Source: Bacteroidota bacterium (GTDB lineage Bacteria; Bacteroidota; Bacteroidia; Bacteroidales; GCA-2711565). From it: a DNA stretch of 64,000 bases. Numbering within the stretch: position 1 is the stretch's first letter; every line of letters begins with the position of its first letter. The notes below the pieces were generated by a model. The model had not been told where the DNA came from and made no database searches. It saw only the letters and a list, made by a program, of their open reading frames with translations. Below are positions 1 through 8,002 of this stretch, one piece after another. A program made the position numbers and the translations under genes. The stretch lies in the NCBI GenBank assembly GCA_018816945.1, contig JAHIVC010000007.1, positions 52,107 to 116,106 on the forward strand, given 5' to 3'.

Positions 1-881
1 AAGTATTTATACTCTGCCCTCAGGTACAAAATGCCTTCTTTTGCATCAATGGCATAAGCAGCAATTGTCATTCCTTCGAACAATAGTTTAGGAACCTCCG
101 TCAGGATAACTCTTTCTTTAAAAGTTCCGGGTTCGCCTTCATCTGCATTACATAAAATGTATCGTGGGCCGGGTGTTTTTGTACAGAAATCCCATTTTAA
201 ACCTGTTGGGAAACCAGCTCCTCCTCTACCTCTCAAATGAGATTTTTTTATTTCCTCAATAACCTCTTTTGGGGTCATTTTTATTATTTTTTTTACTGAT
301 GATCCATCATCGTAAGGTGCAAAAATAACCGGGCCTGATTTACGGATATTATTAAATACCATCGAATTAATAAGTGCCGAACCGTTTTGACCCTCACCTT
401 TAAGCCTAATCATGTCCTTTGCAGCTACTCCTTTTTTCATCTTTTGAACTATCTCTTTTACCATGAGCGGAGTCAGATTGGTAAAAATGACGTCATTGAT
501 AATGGCAGCAGGTTCCTGGTCACTCATACCGATACATGCTGTATTATGAAGTCCGATCATTCCATCAGAAGTAACGCTTCCAAATTTGCATCCGGCTTCT
601 TCTTCAAATGCCTTTGCAACTTCAGCACGTCCTTTCATATTAGCAACCACACTGTTATTCAAATAAACAGCATACTTACCGACCGGTTTCTGTGAAAGAA
701 AATGATAAAAGCTTAATGTTTGAACAACATCAACCTTTGATAGGACGGTTTCCTCTGCCACAACCTCAACAGCTTCTTCAGGTATAAAACCATATTGGCT
801 TTGAATATCAATCAGAATATCCATCAGCCTGGCTTTATCATTATTGTATTTTGCAATAATGTTTTTTACAGTAGTTCTCAT
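1..881 (-). CDS. hoxF: HoxF, diaphorase subunit of NAD-linked [NiFe] hydrogenase (partial)
   Basis: This is the first 293 codons of a gene that runs off the left edge. It would be the FMN-binding subunit that passes electrons between NAD(H) and the hydrogenase module in the cytoplasm. Residues 1-155 are a NuoE-like thioredoxin-fold domain and the rest is NuoF-like, with LRGRGGAGF (216-224) and [11 protein letters not shown] shortly after, both flavin/NADH-site motifs. The NuoE-NuoF fusion order and segments such as SFYHF and CIG-SDQEPA match remembered HoxF sequences better than NuoF or HydB. The usual [2Fe-2S] Cys set of NuoE is mostly missing: the segment YLNNSVVAN has Asn where Cys is expected. 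The hyp and rex genes next door support a hydrogenase role. The downstream genes (hoxU, hoxY, hoxH) lie outside and cannot be checked; an electron-bifurcating HydB is the main alternative. Confidence 0.8.
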   Translation of the reverse strand, partial: MRTTVKNIIAKYNNDKARLMDILIDIQSQYGFIPEEAVEVVAEETVLSKVDVVQTLSFYHFLSQKPVGKYAVYLNNSVVANMKGRAEVAKAFEEEAGCKFGSVTSDGMIGLHNTACIGMSDQEPAAIINDVIFTNLTPLMVKEIVQKMKKGVAAKDMIRLKGEGQNGSALINSMVFNNIRKSGPVIFAPYDDGSSVKKIIKMTPKEVIEEIKKSHLRGRGGAGFPTGLKWDFCTKTPGPRYILCNADEGEPGTFKERVILTEVPKLLFEGMTIAAYAIDAKEGILYLRAEYKY

Positions 882-927
882 AAATAAAAATTGTTTTATT
901 ATACCTTTAAAATGTTCGATTTATAAT

Positions 928-945
928 CTGTTAATCTTTTAACAA
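928..945 (-). promoter_or_regulatory. Predicted Rex operator at the hoxF promoter
   Basis: The sequence holds a perfect inverted repeat, TGTTAA-N4-TTAACA (929-944), with a further A at 945. This fits the Rex consensus TTGTGAA/TTGTTAA-N4-mirror. It lies just downstream of a minus-strand -7 box, so a bound repressor would cover the transcription start of hoxF. Two rex genes sit within 8 kb. Binding is inferred. Confidence 0.7.
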
Positions 946-1300
946 ATGCAAATTTAGCGCAAATTTAAATACCAAAAAACCAATTGAGGAATTTAGAAGA
1001 AGTTTAAATAATATATACTCACATTCAACCATTTAGATGCACACACCTACTTCTTTACAAATGAAAAGATTAAGTTAAAAACAGAATGCATTTTAACCCC
1101 CTATCTATGTTCGTTGATAACATATATTATTCTCTGACTTTCTGTTATTTACATTGTGAACAAATTATCATATAGCGAAAATACAATACGAATGCTTCAA
1201 AGATAAAGCTCGGGTCACGATCAAAAAAAGTCGTGTTGATTATTAACAAAAGTATTGAGACAACAAATTATGATTGTTCCAAGGGTTTCCGTATAACTTT
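946..1300. other. Intergenic region between hoxF and rex1
   Basis: Beyond the hoxF promoter elements this AT-rich stretch shows no credible open reading frame, RNA gene or strong terminator. It contains an isolated half-site TTGTGAA near 1154-1160 and an imperfect repeat at 1234-1248, neither of which is convincing as an operator. Confidence 0.5.
949..967 (-). promoter_or_regulatory. Bacteroidota-type -7 boxes for hoxF
   Basis: Two overlapping-region copies of the minus-strand TAAATTTG box occur at 949-956 and 960-967, matching the TAnnTTTG consensus of the Bacteroidota primary sigma factor. No convincing -33 TTG was found at standard spacing. The first box would start transcription near 942, inside the predicted Rex operator. 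Confidence 0.5.
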
Positions 1301-1918
1301 TTAATTACACTTTACAAAGTAGGCCATTTCCTCCAGGGTAGTAACTATATCAAATTCTTTGAGGTACACTGACTTTGGCAAATCAAGATGAACAGAAGTG
1401 AAATTCAGAATACTTTTAATTCCTGAATCCAATAATATCGAAGCTATAGAAGTAGCAAATTCCGATGGTATCGCAATAACTCCGACGGTTATGTTCTTTT
1501 CAAGGATGATTTTATTTAATTTACCAATGTCATAACATGGCACTTTATTAAACGATTTATCTATTAGTTGAGGGTCAATGTCAAAAATTGCTTTTACCTT
1601 CAAATTAATATCTTCTCCGGTAACATAATCCAAGATAGCCCTGCCCAACCGTCCGGCACCTATGATACAAATGTTTTGATACTCATTACTATCTATTGTG
1701 ACCCCAATTAAGGCATTTAATTCGTTTACATTATAACCTTTGCGATGATTACCGGATGATCCGATTAACATTAAATCTCTTCGAACCTGAACGGGATTTA
1801 GATTTAATAATCTCGCCAAATCATGTGAGTAAATAAAAGAGTCTTTCACGTATTTATATTTCACCAGTAATCTTCTGTAACGACTTAAACGCTGGACCGT
1901 TTTCTTTGGTAACTTCAT
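1301..1918 (-). CDS. rex: Redox-sensing repressor Rex, paralogue 1
   Basis: Rex is a cytoplasmic dimeric repressor that senses the NADH/NAD+ ratio and usually controls fermentation and hydrogenase genes. The N-terminal winged helix carries PVQVRRDLMLIG, a typical Rex recognition region, followed by a Rossmann domain with GAGRLGRAI. The C-terminal helix ends LEEMAYFV, as in other Rex proteins. Start: the frame can be extended to a TTG at 1930, but the ATG at 1918 gives MKLPKKT, which aligns with the start of the second Rex at 9003 (MKHLPHKT), so I use it (205 aa). It is divergent from hypF and a minus-strand TAAATTTG box lies at 1975-1982. No clear Rex site was seen in its own promoter, unlike paralogue 2. 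Confidence 0.92.
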   Translation of the reverse strand: MKLPKKTVQRLSRYRRLLVKYKYVKDSFIYSHDLARLLNLNPVQVRRDLMLIGSSGNHRKGYNVNELNALIGVTIDSNEYQNICIIGAGRLGRAILDYVTGEDINLKVKAIFDIDPQLIDKSFNKVPCYDIGKLNKIILEKNITVGVIAIPSEFATSIASILLDSGIKSILNFTSVHLDLPKSVYLKEFDIVTTLEEMAYFVKCN

Positions 1919-1974
1919 AATTAGGATCAATTTATGGCAACTTTCAAACCAATATCAGCAAAGAAAGTGTAATG

Positions 1975-1982
1975 CAAATTTA
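1975..1982 (-). promoter_or_regulatory. -7 box for rex1
   Basis: Minus-strand TAAATTTG, an exact TAnnTTTG match, about 57 bp upstream of the rex1 ATG. No clear -33 element is visible. Confidence 0.4.
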
Positions 1983-2027
1983 GGTGTAAGTTTCGGTTTT
2001 TAAAAAATTCATATCAAATAAAAAGTT

Positions 2028-2035
2028 TAATTTTG
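2028..2035 (+). promoter_or_regulatory. -7 box for the hypFCDE operon
   Basis: TAATTTTG, an exact match to TAnnTTTG, lies 30 bp upstream of the hypF ATG. No Rex-like inverted repeat was found next to it and the -33 element is weak. Confidence 0.45.
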
Positions 2036-2065
2036 CCCGGTTCTCAATTGAATACTACTTAAAAT

Positions 2066-4348
2066 ATGCTGGAATATAACCTTTTTGAGACTTATCAAAT
2101 TCATATTCAAGGTCTGGTTCAGGGAGTTGGCTTCCGTCCATATATCTATCGTCAGGCACATAAATTTCAATTGAAAGGCTGGGTCGAAAACAGTAATGAC
2201 GGGGTGTTTATCAGAGTGAATATCGATCCTGTTAAACTTGGTGAATTTCTTTCTGCAATAAAAAATGAGGCTCCAACGGCTTCAGATATATTTAGAATCA
2301 ATTATCAAAAAATTGTGACCGAAGAATTTTCCGGTTTTGAAATTATTAAGAGTCGAAATAAATCGGATGAAATAACGGAAGTCAGCCCAGACATTGGAGT
2401 TTGTAGCGATTGCCTGGCCGATTTAAAAACTCAAACTCATCGCATCAATTATCCTTTTATAAATTGCACCAATTGCGGCCCGCGTTTTACGATCATAAAG
2501 GACCTTCCTTATGATCGGGAAAAAACCAGCATGAACCCTTTTGTGATGTGCGATCAATGCCGATCAGAATATATGGATGTTTTGGATCGCCGTTTTCACG
2601 CTCAACCGGTTGCCTGCAAGCATTGTGGGCCTCAATATCAATTGTATTTAAATGGAGAAATCATAAACGATTTTAATCAGATTATTTCCAATGTTTGCGA
2701 GTTACTTGAAAAAGGGGATATTGTTGCCATTAAAGGGTTGGGAGGTTATCATCTGGCTTGCGATGCTCAAAATGAAGAAGCCGTGCAAAAACTTAGAAAC
2801 GCAAAAAACAGAGATGGCAAACCTTTCGCTGTTATGTTTCGGGATATTTCAAGCTTGAAAAAATTTACGGAATGTGATCCTGTTGAGGAGAAACTTTTAA
2901 CTTCCTGGCGAAATCCAATTTTACTTTTAAAAGACAAAAATAAATTAGCACCAAGTGTTAGTGTTGGTTTCAAAACCACCGGTGCTATGTTACCCTATAT
3001 GCCTTTCCATTATCTGTTATTTCAGCAATTAAAATTACCTGTTATTGTTTTAACCAGTGGCAATATTACTGACGAACCCATCATCATTGATAATCAGGAT
3101 GCATTAGAAATACTAGGATCTATCGCTTCGGCTGTATTAACTTATAATCGCGACATCTATAACCGTACCGACGATTCAGTTGCCTTTGTGAGCAATAATA
3201 AATCAAGGCTTATACGGAGATCTAGAAGCTATGTACCTAGTCCGGTTCGCTTATCTTTTAACGCGGAAGGGATCTTTGCAGCAGGCGCCGAATTAGTAAA
3301 CTGCTTTTGCATTGGCAAATCCGATCAGGCCATTTTAAGTCAGCACATTGGTGATCTTAAGAATTTAGAAACGCTTGAATTTTACAGCGAATCAGTTGCA
3401 CGATTTCAGCAATTGTTTAGGTTCAAACCAACATTGGTAGTTCATGATCTTCACCCTGATTATTTGTCAACTAAATATGCGAAAGGATTAAACCTAACTC
3501 ATATAGGTGTTCAGCACCATCACGCTCATATTGCATCATGTATGGCAGAACATCAGCTTGATGAAAAAGTTATTGGAATTGCATTTGATGGTGTGGGATT
3601 GGGAGATGATGGAAATATTTGGGGCAGTGAATTTTTAATTTGTGATTTTGAAGATTACAAAAGATATTCACATTTCGAATTTGTACCGATGCCGGGTGGT
3701 GACAATGCCACAAAAAATCCTTGGCGGATGGCAGTTTCATATCTGTATAAATATTATGGCAAATCGTTTCTCGATTTAAATCTTACATTTTTAAAAAAGA
3801 TTCCTGATTTTGAAGTTGATTTAATAATAAAAATGCTTGATAAAAATATCAATTGTCCTTTAACTTCCAGTGCCGGAAGACTTTTTGATGCCGTTGCGGC
3901 ATTGACAGATATTTGTACTCAATCAAGCTTTCACGCGGAAGCTCCTATGAGGCTTGAAGCCGCGATCGACAAAAAGACATCAACAGCCTACGATTTCGAA
4001 ATTGGTACACCTATAAAACTCGAAAATATTATAAAAGGCATTGTTGAGGATTTACAAAATGGGATAAACAAAGAAGTGATCTCCGCAAAATTCCATAATA
4101 CCATAATTAATATTATTTTTGAGGTCGCTAATAAAATTAGGCAAACTGAAGGGTTAAATAAAGTAGTTTTATCGGGTGGAAGTTTTCAGAATAGATTTTT
4201 ACTTGAAAGAGTCGAGAATTTATTATCAGATGATGGATTTGAAGTTTTTGCACAAGAAAATATTCCTGCAAATGATGGAGGACTAGCTTTAGGGCAACTA
4301 GCTATTGCAGCAAAAAGAAGAGCTTTGAAATTGATTAATGTTGAATGA
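2066..4348 (+). CDS. hypF: Carbamoyltransferase HypF
   Basis: HypF makes the cyanide ligand precursor for the [NiFe] active site: it uses carbamoyl phosphate and ATP to form carbamoyl adenylate and transfers the carbamoyl group to the C-terminal Cys of HypE. All domains are visible in order: an acylphosphatase domain with VQGVGFRP (residues 18-25), a zinc-finger-like region with four CxxC pairs at about 110-190, a YrdC-like nucleotide-binding domain, and a Kae1-like domain with HHHAH (484-488) and SGGSFQNR near the end. The 760 aa length is normal. It heads hypF-hypC-hypD-hypE, all on the plus strand and closely spaced. A carbamate kinase at 9.6-10.6 kb could relate to its carbamoyl phosphate supply (inference). 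Confidence 0.97.
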   Translation: MLEYNLFETYQIHIQGLVQGVGFRPYIYRQAHKFQLKGWVENSNDGVFIRVNIDPVKLGEFLSAIKNEAPTASDIFRINYQKIVTEEFSGFEIIKSRNKSDEITEVSPDIGVCSDCLADLKTQTHRINYPFINCTNCGPRFTIIKDLPYDREKTSMNPFVMCDQCRSEYMDVLDRRFHAQPVACKHCGPQYQLYLNGEIINDFNQIISNVCELLEKGDIVAIKGLGGYHLACDAQNEEAVQKLRNAKNRDGKPFAVMFRDISSLKKFTECDPVEEKLLTSWRNPILLLKDKNKLAPSVSVGFKTTGAMLPYMPFHYLLFQQLKLPVIVLTSGNITDEPIIIDNQDALEILGSIASAVLTYNRDIYNRTDDSVAFVSNNKSRLIRRSRSYVPSPVRLSFNAEGIFAAGAELVNCFCIGKSDQAILSQHIGDLKNLETLEFYSESVARFQQLFRFKPTLVVHDLHPDYLSTKYAKGLNLTHIGVQHHHAHIASCMAEHQLDEKVIGIAFDGVGLGDDGNIWGSEFLICDFEDYKRYSHFEFVPMPGGDNATKNPWRMAVSYLYKYYGKSFLDLNLTFLKKIPDFEVDLIIKMLDKNINCPLTSSAGRLFDAVAALTDICTQSSFHAEAPMRLEAAIDKKTSTAYDFEIGTPIKLENIIKGIVEDLQNGINKEVISAKFHNTIINIIFEVANKIRQTEGLNKVVLSGGSFQNRFLLERVENLLSDDGFEVFAQENIPANDGGLALGQLAIAAKRRALKLINVE

Positions 4349-4423
4349 TTATTGATAATTGAAAATACATATTAATAAAGCTCTGAAATAATCAATAATT
4401 ATTCGAAAATAAAAAATAAAAAT

Positions 4424-4687
4424 ATGTGTTTAAGTATCCCTGCAAAAGTTGAATCGATAGAAGGTGAAATGGCAATAGTATCTGTTGGAGGAACTACCTA
4501 CGAGGCCAGTTTACAAATGATTGACAATGTTGAAATTGGTGATTATGTATTATTGCATACAGGATTTGCGATCCAAAAAATCAGTGAAGAAGATGCTGCT
4601 GAAACGCTAAAAATATTTGAAGAGTTTGAAGATTTGAACCAGCGTCTTGATGAGGAAGAAAAAACGACAGGCAATCGGATAACCTAA
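4424..4687 (+). CDS. hypC: Hydrogenase maturation chaperone HypC
   Basis: HypC carries the Fe(CN)2CO group with HypD and delivers it to the hydrogenase large subunit. The 87 aa protein begins MCLSIPAK; the Cys directly after the start Met is the essential iron ligand and fixes the start codon. The OB-fold core (YEASLQMID, GDYVLLHTGFA) is typical of the HypC/HupF family. It lies 75 bp after hypF and 29 bp before hypD. The acidic C-terminal tail is somewhat longer than in short homologues. A hydrogenase-specific HybG-type chaperone is the same fold, but only one copy is present here. Confidence 0.96.
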   Translation: MCLSIPAKVESIEGEMAIVSVGGTTYEASLQMIDNVEIGDYVLLHTGFAIQKISEEDAAETLKIFEEFEDLNQRLDEEEKTTGNRIT

Positions 4688-4716
4688 AATTAGCTATCTA
4701 TTCTAAAAGCTACGCA

Positions 4717-5799
4717 ATGAAATACATTGATGAATATCGGGACAGAGAACTGGTGATGGAGTTGATTGAACAAATTAAAAAAACTTCAACAAAAAAAATT
4801 ACTTTAATGGAAGTTTGCGGTGGTCATACCATGTCCATTCAAAAATTTGGGATCCCAAGTTTATTACCTGCAAATATTAAATTGGTTTCAGGTCCGGGTT
4901 GTCCTGTTTGTGTTTCGAGCAGAAAATACATTGATCAGGCAGTTGCTTATGCCAGGTTAAATGATGTAATTATTGCAACTTACGGTGATTTGATCAGAAT
5001 TCCCGGATCCTCCACTTCACTTGATGAAGAAAAAGCCAAGGGTGCAGATGTCCGAATTGTATATTCGGTGCTGGATGCATTAAAAATAGCGGAAGAAAAT
5101 CCGGATAAAAAAATCGTATTTTTAGGAATAGGTTTTGAAACAACTGCACCCAGCAGTGCTGTTGGAGTTTTAAACGCACATAAATCCGGAATTAAAAACT
5201 TCTTTCTGTTCAGCTCCCACAAAATTATGCCACCAGCAATGGCAGCGCTCATTGATGAAGGCGTTAAAATTGATGGATATATTGCACCCGGCCATGTTAG
5301 TACCATTACCGGATCCGGCATCTATAAAGACATCGCTGAAATTTATAAGTTGGGATGTGTAATTTCGGGATTCGAACCTGTTGACCTTTTACGATCAATT
5401 TTAATGCTGGTGAGGCAATTGGAAAACAATGATCCTAAAGTTGAAATCCAATATAGCCGGGTTGTAAAACCAGAAGGAAACCTAAAGGCACAACAAATGT
5501 TGGATGAAGTTTTTGAGCTACAGGATGAATGGTGGAGAGGCTTAGGTGTACTACCAGAAAGCGGATTGAAAATCCGGGATAAATACAGAGAATATGATGC
5601 TGTTGTAATGATTCCTGTTGAAGTTGAACCCACGAAAGAAGATCAAGGTTGTATTTGTGGTGAGGTATTGAAAGGACTCAAAAATCCAAAAGACTGTAAA
5701 CTATTTGCAAAAGCTTGTACTCCCAGTGATCCGGTTGGGGCCTGTATGGTATCGAACGAAGGAGCGTGTAATGCACATTATCGATTTAACAGAGATTAA
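4717..5799 (+). CDS. hypD: Hydrogenase maturation protein HypD
   Basis: HypD is the [4Fe-4S] scaffold on which, with HypC, the Fe(CN)2CO unit is built from thiocyanate delivered by HypE. The family signatures are present: EVCGGHTM near the N-terminus, SGPGCPVCVSS, a GIGFETTAPS segment, and a C-terminal Cys cluster (CICGEV, KACTP, GACMVS, ACNAHYRF) that binds the iron-sulfur centre. The length of 360 aa is normal. It sits between hypC and hypE, 15 bp before hypE, so co-translation as an operon is likely. Confidence 0.97.
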   Translation: MKYIDEYRDRELVMELIEQIKKTSTKKITLMEVCGGHTMSIQKFGIPSLLPANIKLVSGPGCPVCVSSRKYIDQAVAYARLNDVIIATYGDLIRIPGSSTSLDEEKAKGADVRIVYSVLDALKIAEENPDKKIVFLGIGFETTAPSSAVGVLNAHKSGIKNFFLFSSHKIMPPAMAALIDEGVKIDGYIAPGHVSTITGSGIYKDIAEIYKLGCVISGFEPVDLLRSILMLVRQLENNDPKVEIQYSRVVKPEGNLKAQQMLDEVFELQDEWWRGLGVLPESGLKIRDKYREYDAVVMIPVEVEPTKEDQGCICGEVLKGLKNPKDCKLFAKACTPSDPVGACMVSNEGACNAHYRFNRD

Positions 5800-5814
5800 T
5801 TGTGAAATAAACTA

Positions 5815-6831
5815 ATGAAAAACAAACAAGTATTACTGGGACATGGAAGTGGTGGTAGCTTATCACACGATTTGATAAGCAAACTTTTTGTTCGGTATTT
5901 CGATAATCCAATTTTAAGGCAGCAAACCGATTCAGCATTATTAAATATAAGCAGTAAATATATTGCCTATACCACTGATTCATACGTAGTTGATCCTATT
6001 TTTTTCCCTGGTGGAAATATTGGGAAACTGGCTATTGCCGGTACAGTAAATGACTTAGCCGTTAGCGGGGCAACTCCCAAATATATTAGTTGTGGGTTTA
6101 TCATAGAGGAAGGATTTGCCTTGGACGAACTGGAAACGATCGTCAAAACGATGTCGGAAGAAGCTCAAAAGGCTGGAGTTTTAATTGTTACAGGCGACAC
6201 CAAAGTTGTTGACAGAGGTAAATGCGATAAAGTTTTTATCAACACCAGTGGCATAGGAGTAATTGATGAAAATCAATTGGAGATAAGTTCGGGTAAAAAT
6301 ATTAAAATTGGCGATCAAATTATCATTAATGGCAGTATTGGCGATCATGGTATGGCTATTTTAAGTGCCCGGAATGAATTAAATATTCGCGCTGCTATCG
6401 AATCAGACTGTGCTTGTTTAAATAAAATGATTGGTGAAGTTATCAAAAGTGGGGCACAAATTAAATTTATGCGCGATGCTACCAGAGGTGGTGTAGCCAC
6501 AGTGCTTACCGAGCTTGCAACCGGCAGTCCATATGGAATTGAGCTTGATGAAGTCAGGTTGGTTGTTAAAGAAACCGTCAGAGGAATGTGTGAAATACTT
6601 GGGTTTGATCCATTATATGTTGCCAATGAAGGTAAAGTTATCATGATTGTTGCTGTTGAGGATTCAAATAAAGTGATGCAGATTTTGAAATCAAATGAAT
6701 TTGGCAAAGAAGCATCCATTATTGGTGAAATAGTTGACAAACATCATGGCAAAGGATGGATAACTACTTCAATCGGAGGAAAGAGAATTATCGATATGTT
6801 AGCCGGAGAACAACTTCCAAGGATTTGCTAG
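5815..6831 (+). CDS. hypE: Carbamoyl-dehydratase HypE
   Basis: HypE dehydrates the thiocarbamate formed by HypF on its C-terminal Cys to a thiocyanate, the source of the CN ligands. It belongs to the PurM/ThiL/SelD-like ATP-binding family: GHGSGGSLS near the N-terminus, TDSYVVDP, GTVNDLAV and MRDATRGGVATVL. The protein ends in PRIC, the invariant HypE terminus carrying the modified Cys, so the 338 aa frame is complete. It is the last gene of the hypFCDE run, followed by palindromic repeats and a terminator hairpin. Confidence 0.97.
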   Translation: MKNKQVLLGHGSGGSLSHDLISKLFVRYFDNPILRQQTDSALLNISSKYIAYTTDSYVVDPIFFPGGNIGKLAIAGTVNDLAVSGATPKYISCGFIIEEGFALDELETIVKTMSEEAQKAGVLIVTGDTKVVDRGKCDKVFINTSGIGVIDENQLEISSGKNIKIGDQIIINGSIGDHGMAILSARNELNIRAAIESDCACLNKMIGEVIKSGAQIKFMRDATRGGVATVLTELATGSPYGIELDEVRLVVKETVRGMCEILGFDPLYVANEGKVIMIVAVEDSNKVMQILKSNEFGKEASIIGEIVDKHHGKGWITTSIGGKRIIDMLAGEQLPRIC

Positions 6832-6845
6832 TATTTAATCAAAAG

Positions 6846-6998
6846 AATTCCTCGAAGTTCTGCTTCGGGGTAAGAATCCAGAATTCAGAATTCAGAAGAG
6901 GGATTAAAATATCTTCAAAAAAAAATCTGACTACTGACTACTGTATTCTGTATTCCAGATACCTCGCACCTCTGCTGCGGGGTAGTTCATTACCACAA
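6846..6998. repeat. Dispersed palindromes and short tandem repeats after hypE (family A)
   Basis: Two related stem-loops bracket low-complexity DNA. The first has arms at 6850-6857 and 6863-6870 (CCTCGAAG / CTTCGGGG) and the second at 6962-6968 and 6976-6982 (CCTCGCA / TGCGGGG), followed by GGTAGTTCATT. Between them are short degenerate tandem units (AGAATTC and CTGACTA types). The second arm plus GGTAGTTCATT recurs near 41523-41565 and, inverted, near 44736-44776, so this is a dispersed family. Confidence 0.6.
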
Positions 6999-7005
6999 TA
7001 ATTTT

Positions 7006-7037
7006 CTAAAAAACAGCTCTTTATAGCTGTTTTTTTA
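7006..7037 (+). terminator. Rho-independent terminator after hypE
   Basis: Arms AACAGCT (7012-7018) and AGCTGTT (7025-7031) with a six-base loop are followed by a run of T on the plus strand. The position fits termination of the hypFCDE transcript. Confidence 0.7.
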
Positions 7038-7159
7038 TTCTTCATCTTCACTTCATAATCAGAGTGCAGTATTGCCTCAGAACTCTTTGATGAGGTTATC
7101 GAATTCTCTGATGAAGCTATGAATGATAAGAATTCAGCTCACAGGAATAAAAACAACAG

Positions 7160-7351
7160 ATGGCTTTATTAAAAATTGAATCAGGCACTAATAATTTTGG
7201 GCTTGGACTCGCATTGTCCAAAAAAATTAGCGACTATCATCAAATAGAGATCCAAGTTGAATCGAAACTTGATTATGGAAGTACTTTCACTTTGATTTTT
7301 CCAAAGAAAAAACAAACAGGTATACCTGTTGAAGGTTTATTAAAAGTATAA
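7160..7351 (+). pseudogene. Remnant of a histidine-kinase ATPase domain
   Basis: The 63-codon frame contains GLGLALSKKI followed by IEIQVESKLDYGSTFTLIFP. This corresponds to the last part of a HATPase_c domain (G2 box and the terminal strand). No upstream ATP-binding N and G1 boxes, phospho-acceptor His or sensor domain can be found in the preceding 300 bp, so it is most likely the 3' scrap of a deleted two-component kinase. It sits in the repeat-rich gap between hypE and the zinc-ribbon gene. A functional stand-alone peptide is unlikely. Confidence 0.6.
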
Positions 7352-7384
7352 AGGCAATTTCCAGTGATTTAATTACAGTAGTTA

Positions 7385-7786
7385 TTAGTCGCCGTAGGTT
7401 GCATGAAATTTACGCAAAGTATCTTCCAGATTCTCGATCATTACATAATGACTTTCGCAACCAACCCTTGAACAAATACTTACAACGCCGCCGATCTCAA
7501 TATTAAACTTTATTACTTTCCCATTGCATTCTTTGCAATCAACATTAGTATTCAATAATTCACGGCAGTGAGGACAATAAATTTCAGCATTACAACCCTG
7601 AACCAATTGGATATCTGTCACTTTATCGTAGCATCCATAAGTAGAGCAAAGCCATAATTTGCCTGTTTTTTCACCACATTTAACATTTACATAAATACTT
7701 GGTTTACCATTTAATTCTTTGTTGTAATCCATTAAAGAATGGTTACACTTGGTGCATTTTACATTTAAAGATACATTTTTAGGCAT
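7385..7786 (-). CDS. Cys-rich protein with two zinc-ribbon-like halves
   Basis: I do not recognise this family. The 133 aa protein has 12 Cys: CxxC pairs at 11-14, 71-74 and 84-87, and Cx4C pairs at 47-52 and 105-110. The two halves look alike (CxxC, about 30 residues, then LCSTYGC or ICSRVGC), which suggests an internal duplication and two metal sites. It has no signal peptide or membrane segment. It lies between hypE and hypB on the opposite strand, where a hypA might be expected, and no hypA is present in the window. A metal-handling role in hydrogenase maturation is only an inference. An unusually strong Shine-Dalgarno (AGGAGG, about 6 bp before ATG 7786) is uncommon among its neighbours. 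Confidence 0.75.
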   Translation of the reverse strand: MPKNVSLNVKCTKCNHSLMDYNKELNGKPSIYVNVKCGEKTGKLWLCSTYGCYDKVTDIQLVQGCNAEIYCPHCRELLNTNVDCKECNGKVIKFNIEIGGVVSICSRVGCESHYVMIENLEDTLRKFHATYGD

Positions 7787-7788
7787 AG

Positions 7789-7799
7789 TGTCCTCCTTT
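7789..7799 (-). promoter_or_regulatory. Strong Shine-Dalgarno site
   Basis: On the minus strand AAGGAGGA precedes the ATG at 7786 by about five bases. Most genes in this window lack a clear site, so this one stands out and supports the chosen start. Confidence 0.6.
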
Positions 7800-7953
7800 T
7801 CTTGAGCTTAATAATCATTAATCAAAATAGTTCTTCTTTAGCTAATATACAAACATATCTTACGAATCCTATTATTCAACCTATATAATTTTGAAATATT
7901 GCTATATTTTACTGTTAAAAAAATATCATTGTTTATTTAATAACTTTAAATTA

Positions 7954-7986
7954 TTGATCCGAAAATACTTTTATTGATTAATTTTG
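7954..7986 (+). promoter_or_regulatory. hypB promoter
   Basis: A TTG at 7954-7956 and TAATTTTG at 7979-7986 are separated by 22 bp, matching the Bacteroidota -33/-7 arrangement. The -7 box ends only 16 bp before the hypB ATG, implying a very short leader. Confidence 0.6.
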
Positions 7987-8001
7987 TGAAAACTTTAATA
8001 A
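7984..8001 (+). promoter_or_regulatory. Predicted Rex operator at hypB
   Basis: TTGTGAA-N4-TTAATAA overlaps the -7 box and start region of the hypB promoter. It differs by one base from the arms of the operator ahead of rex2 (TTGTGAA-N4-TTAACAA). Binding would block polymerase. Inference from sequence only. Confidence 0.55.
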
Positions 8002-8002
8002 T

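Noticed and set aside
387..695. 102-codon plus-strand frame opposite hoxF
   Set aside because: It is a shadow of the hoxF coding strand, with no recognisable protein features or start signals.
1154..1160. Single TTGTGAA half-site between hoxF and rex1
   Set aside because: No matching second arm at the right spacing.
1234..1248. TGTTGA-TTA-TTAACA as a Rex operator
   Set aside because: The spacer is three bases rather than four, one arm is imperfect, and it lies near the 3' end of rex1 without a promoter box.
6756..7001. 81-codon plus-strand frame crossing the end of hypE
   Set aside because: It runs through the hypE 3' end and repeat A in a different frame; the composition is that of repeats.
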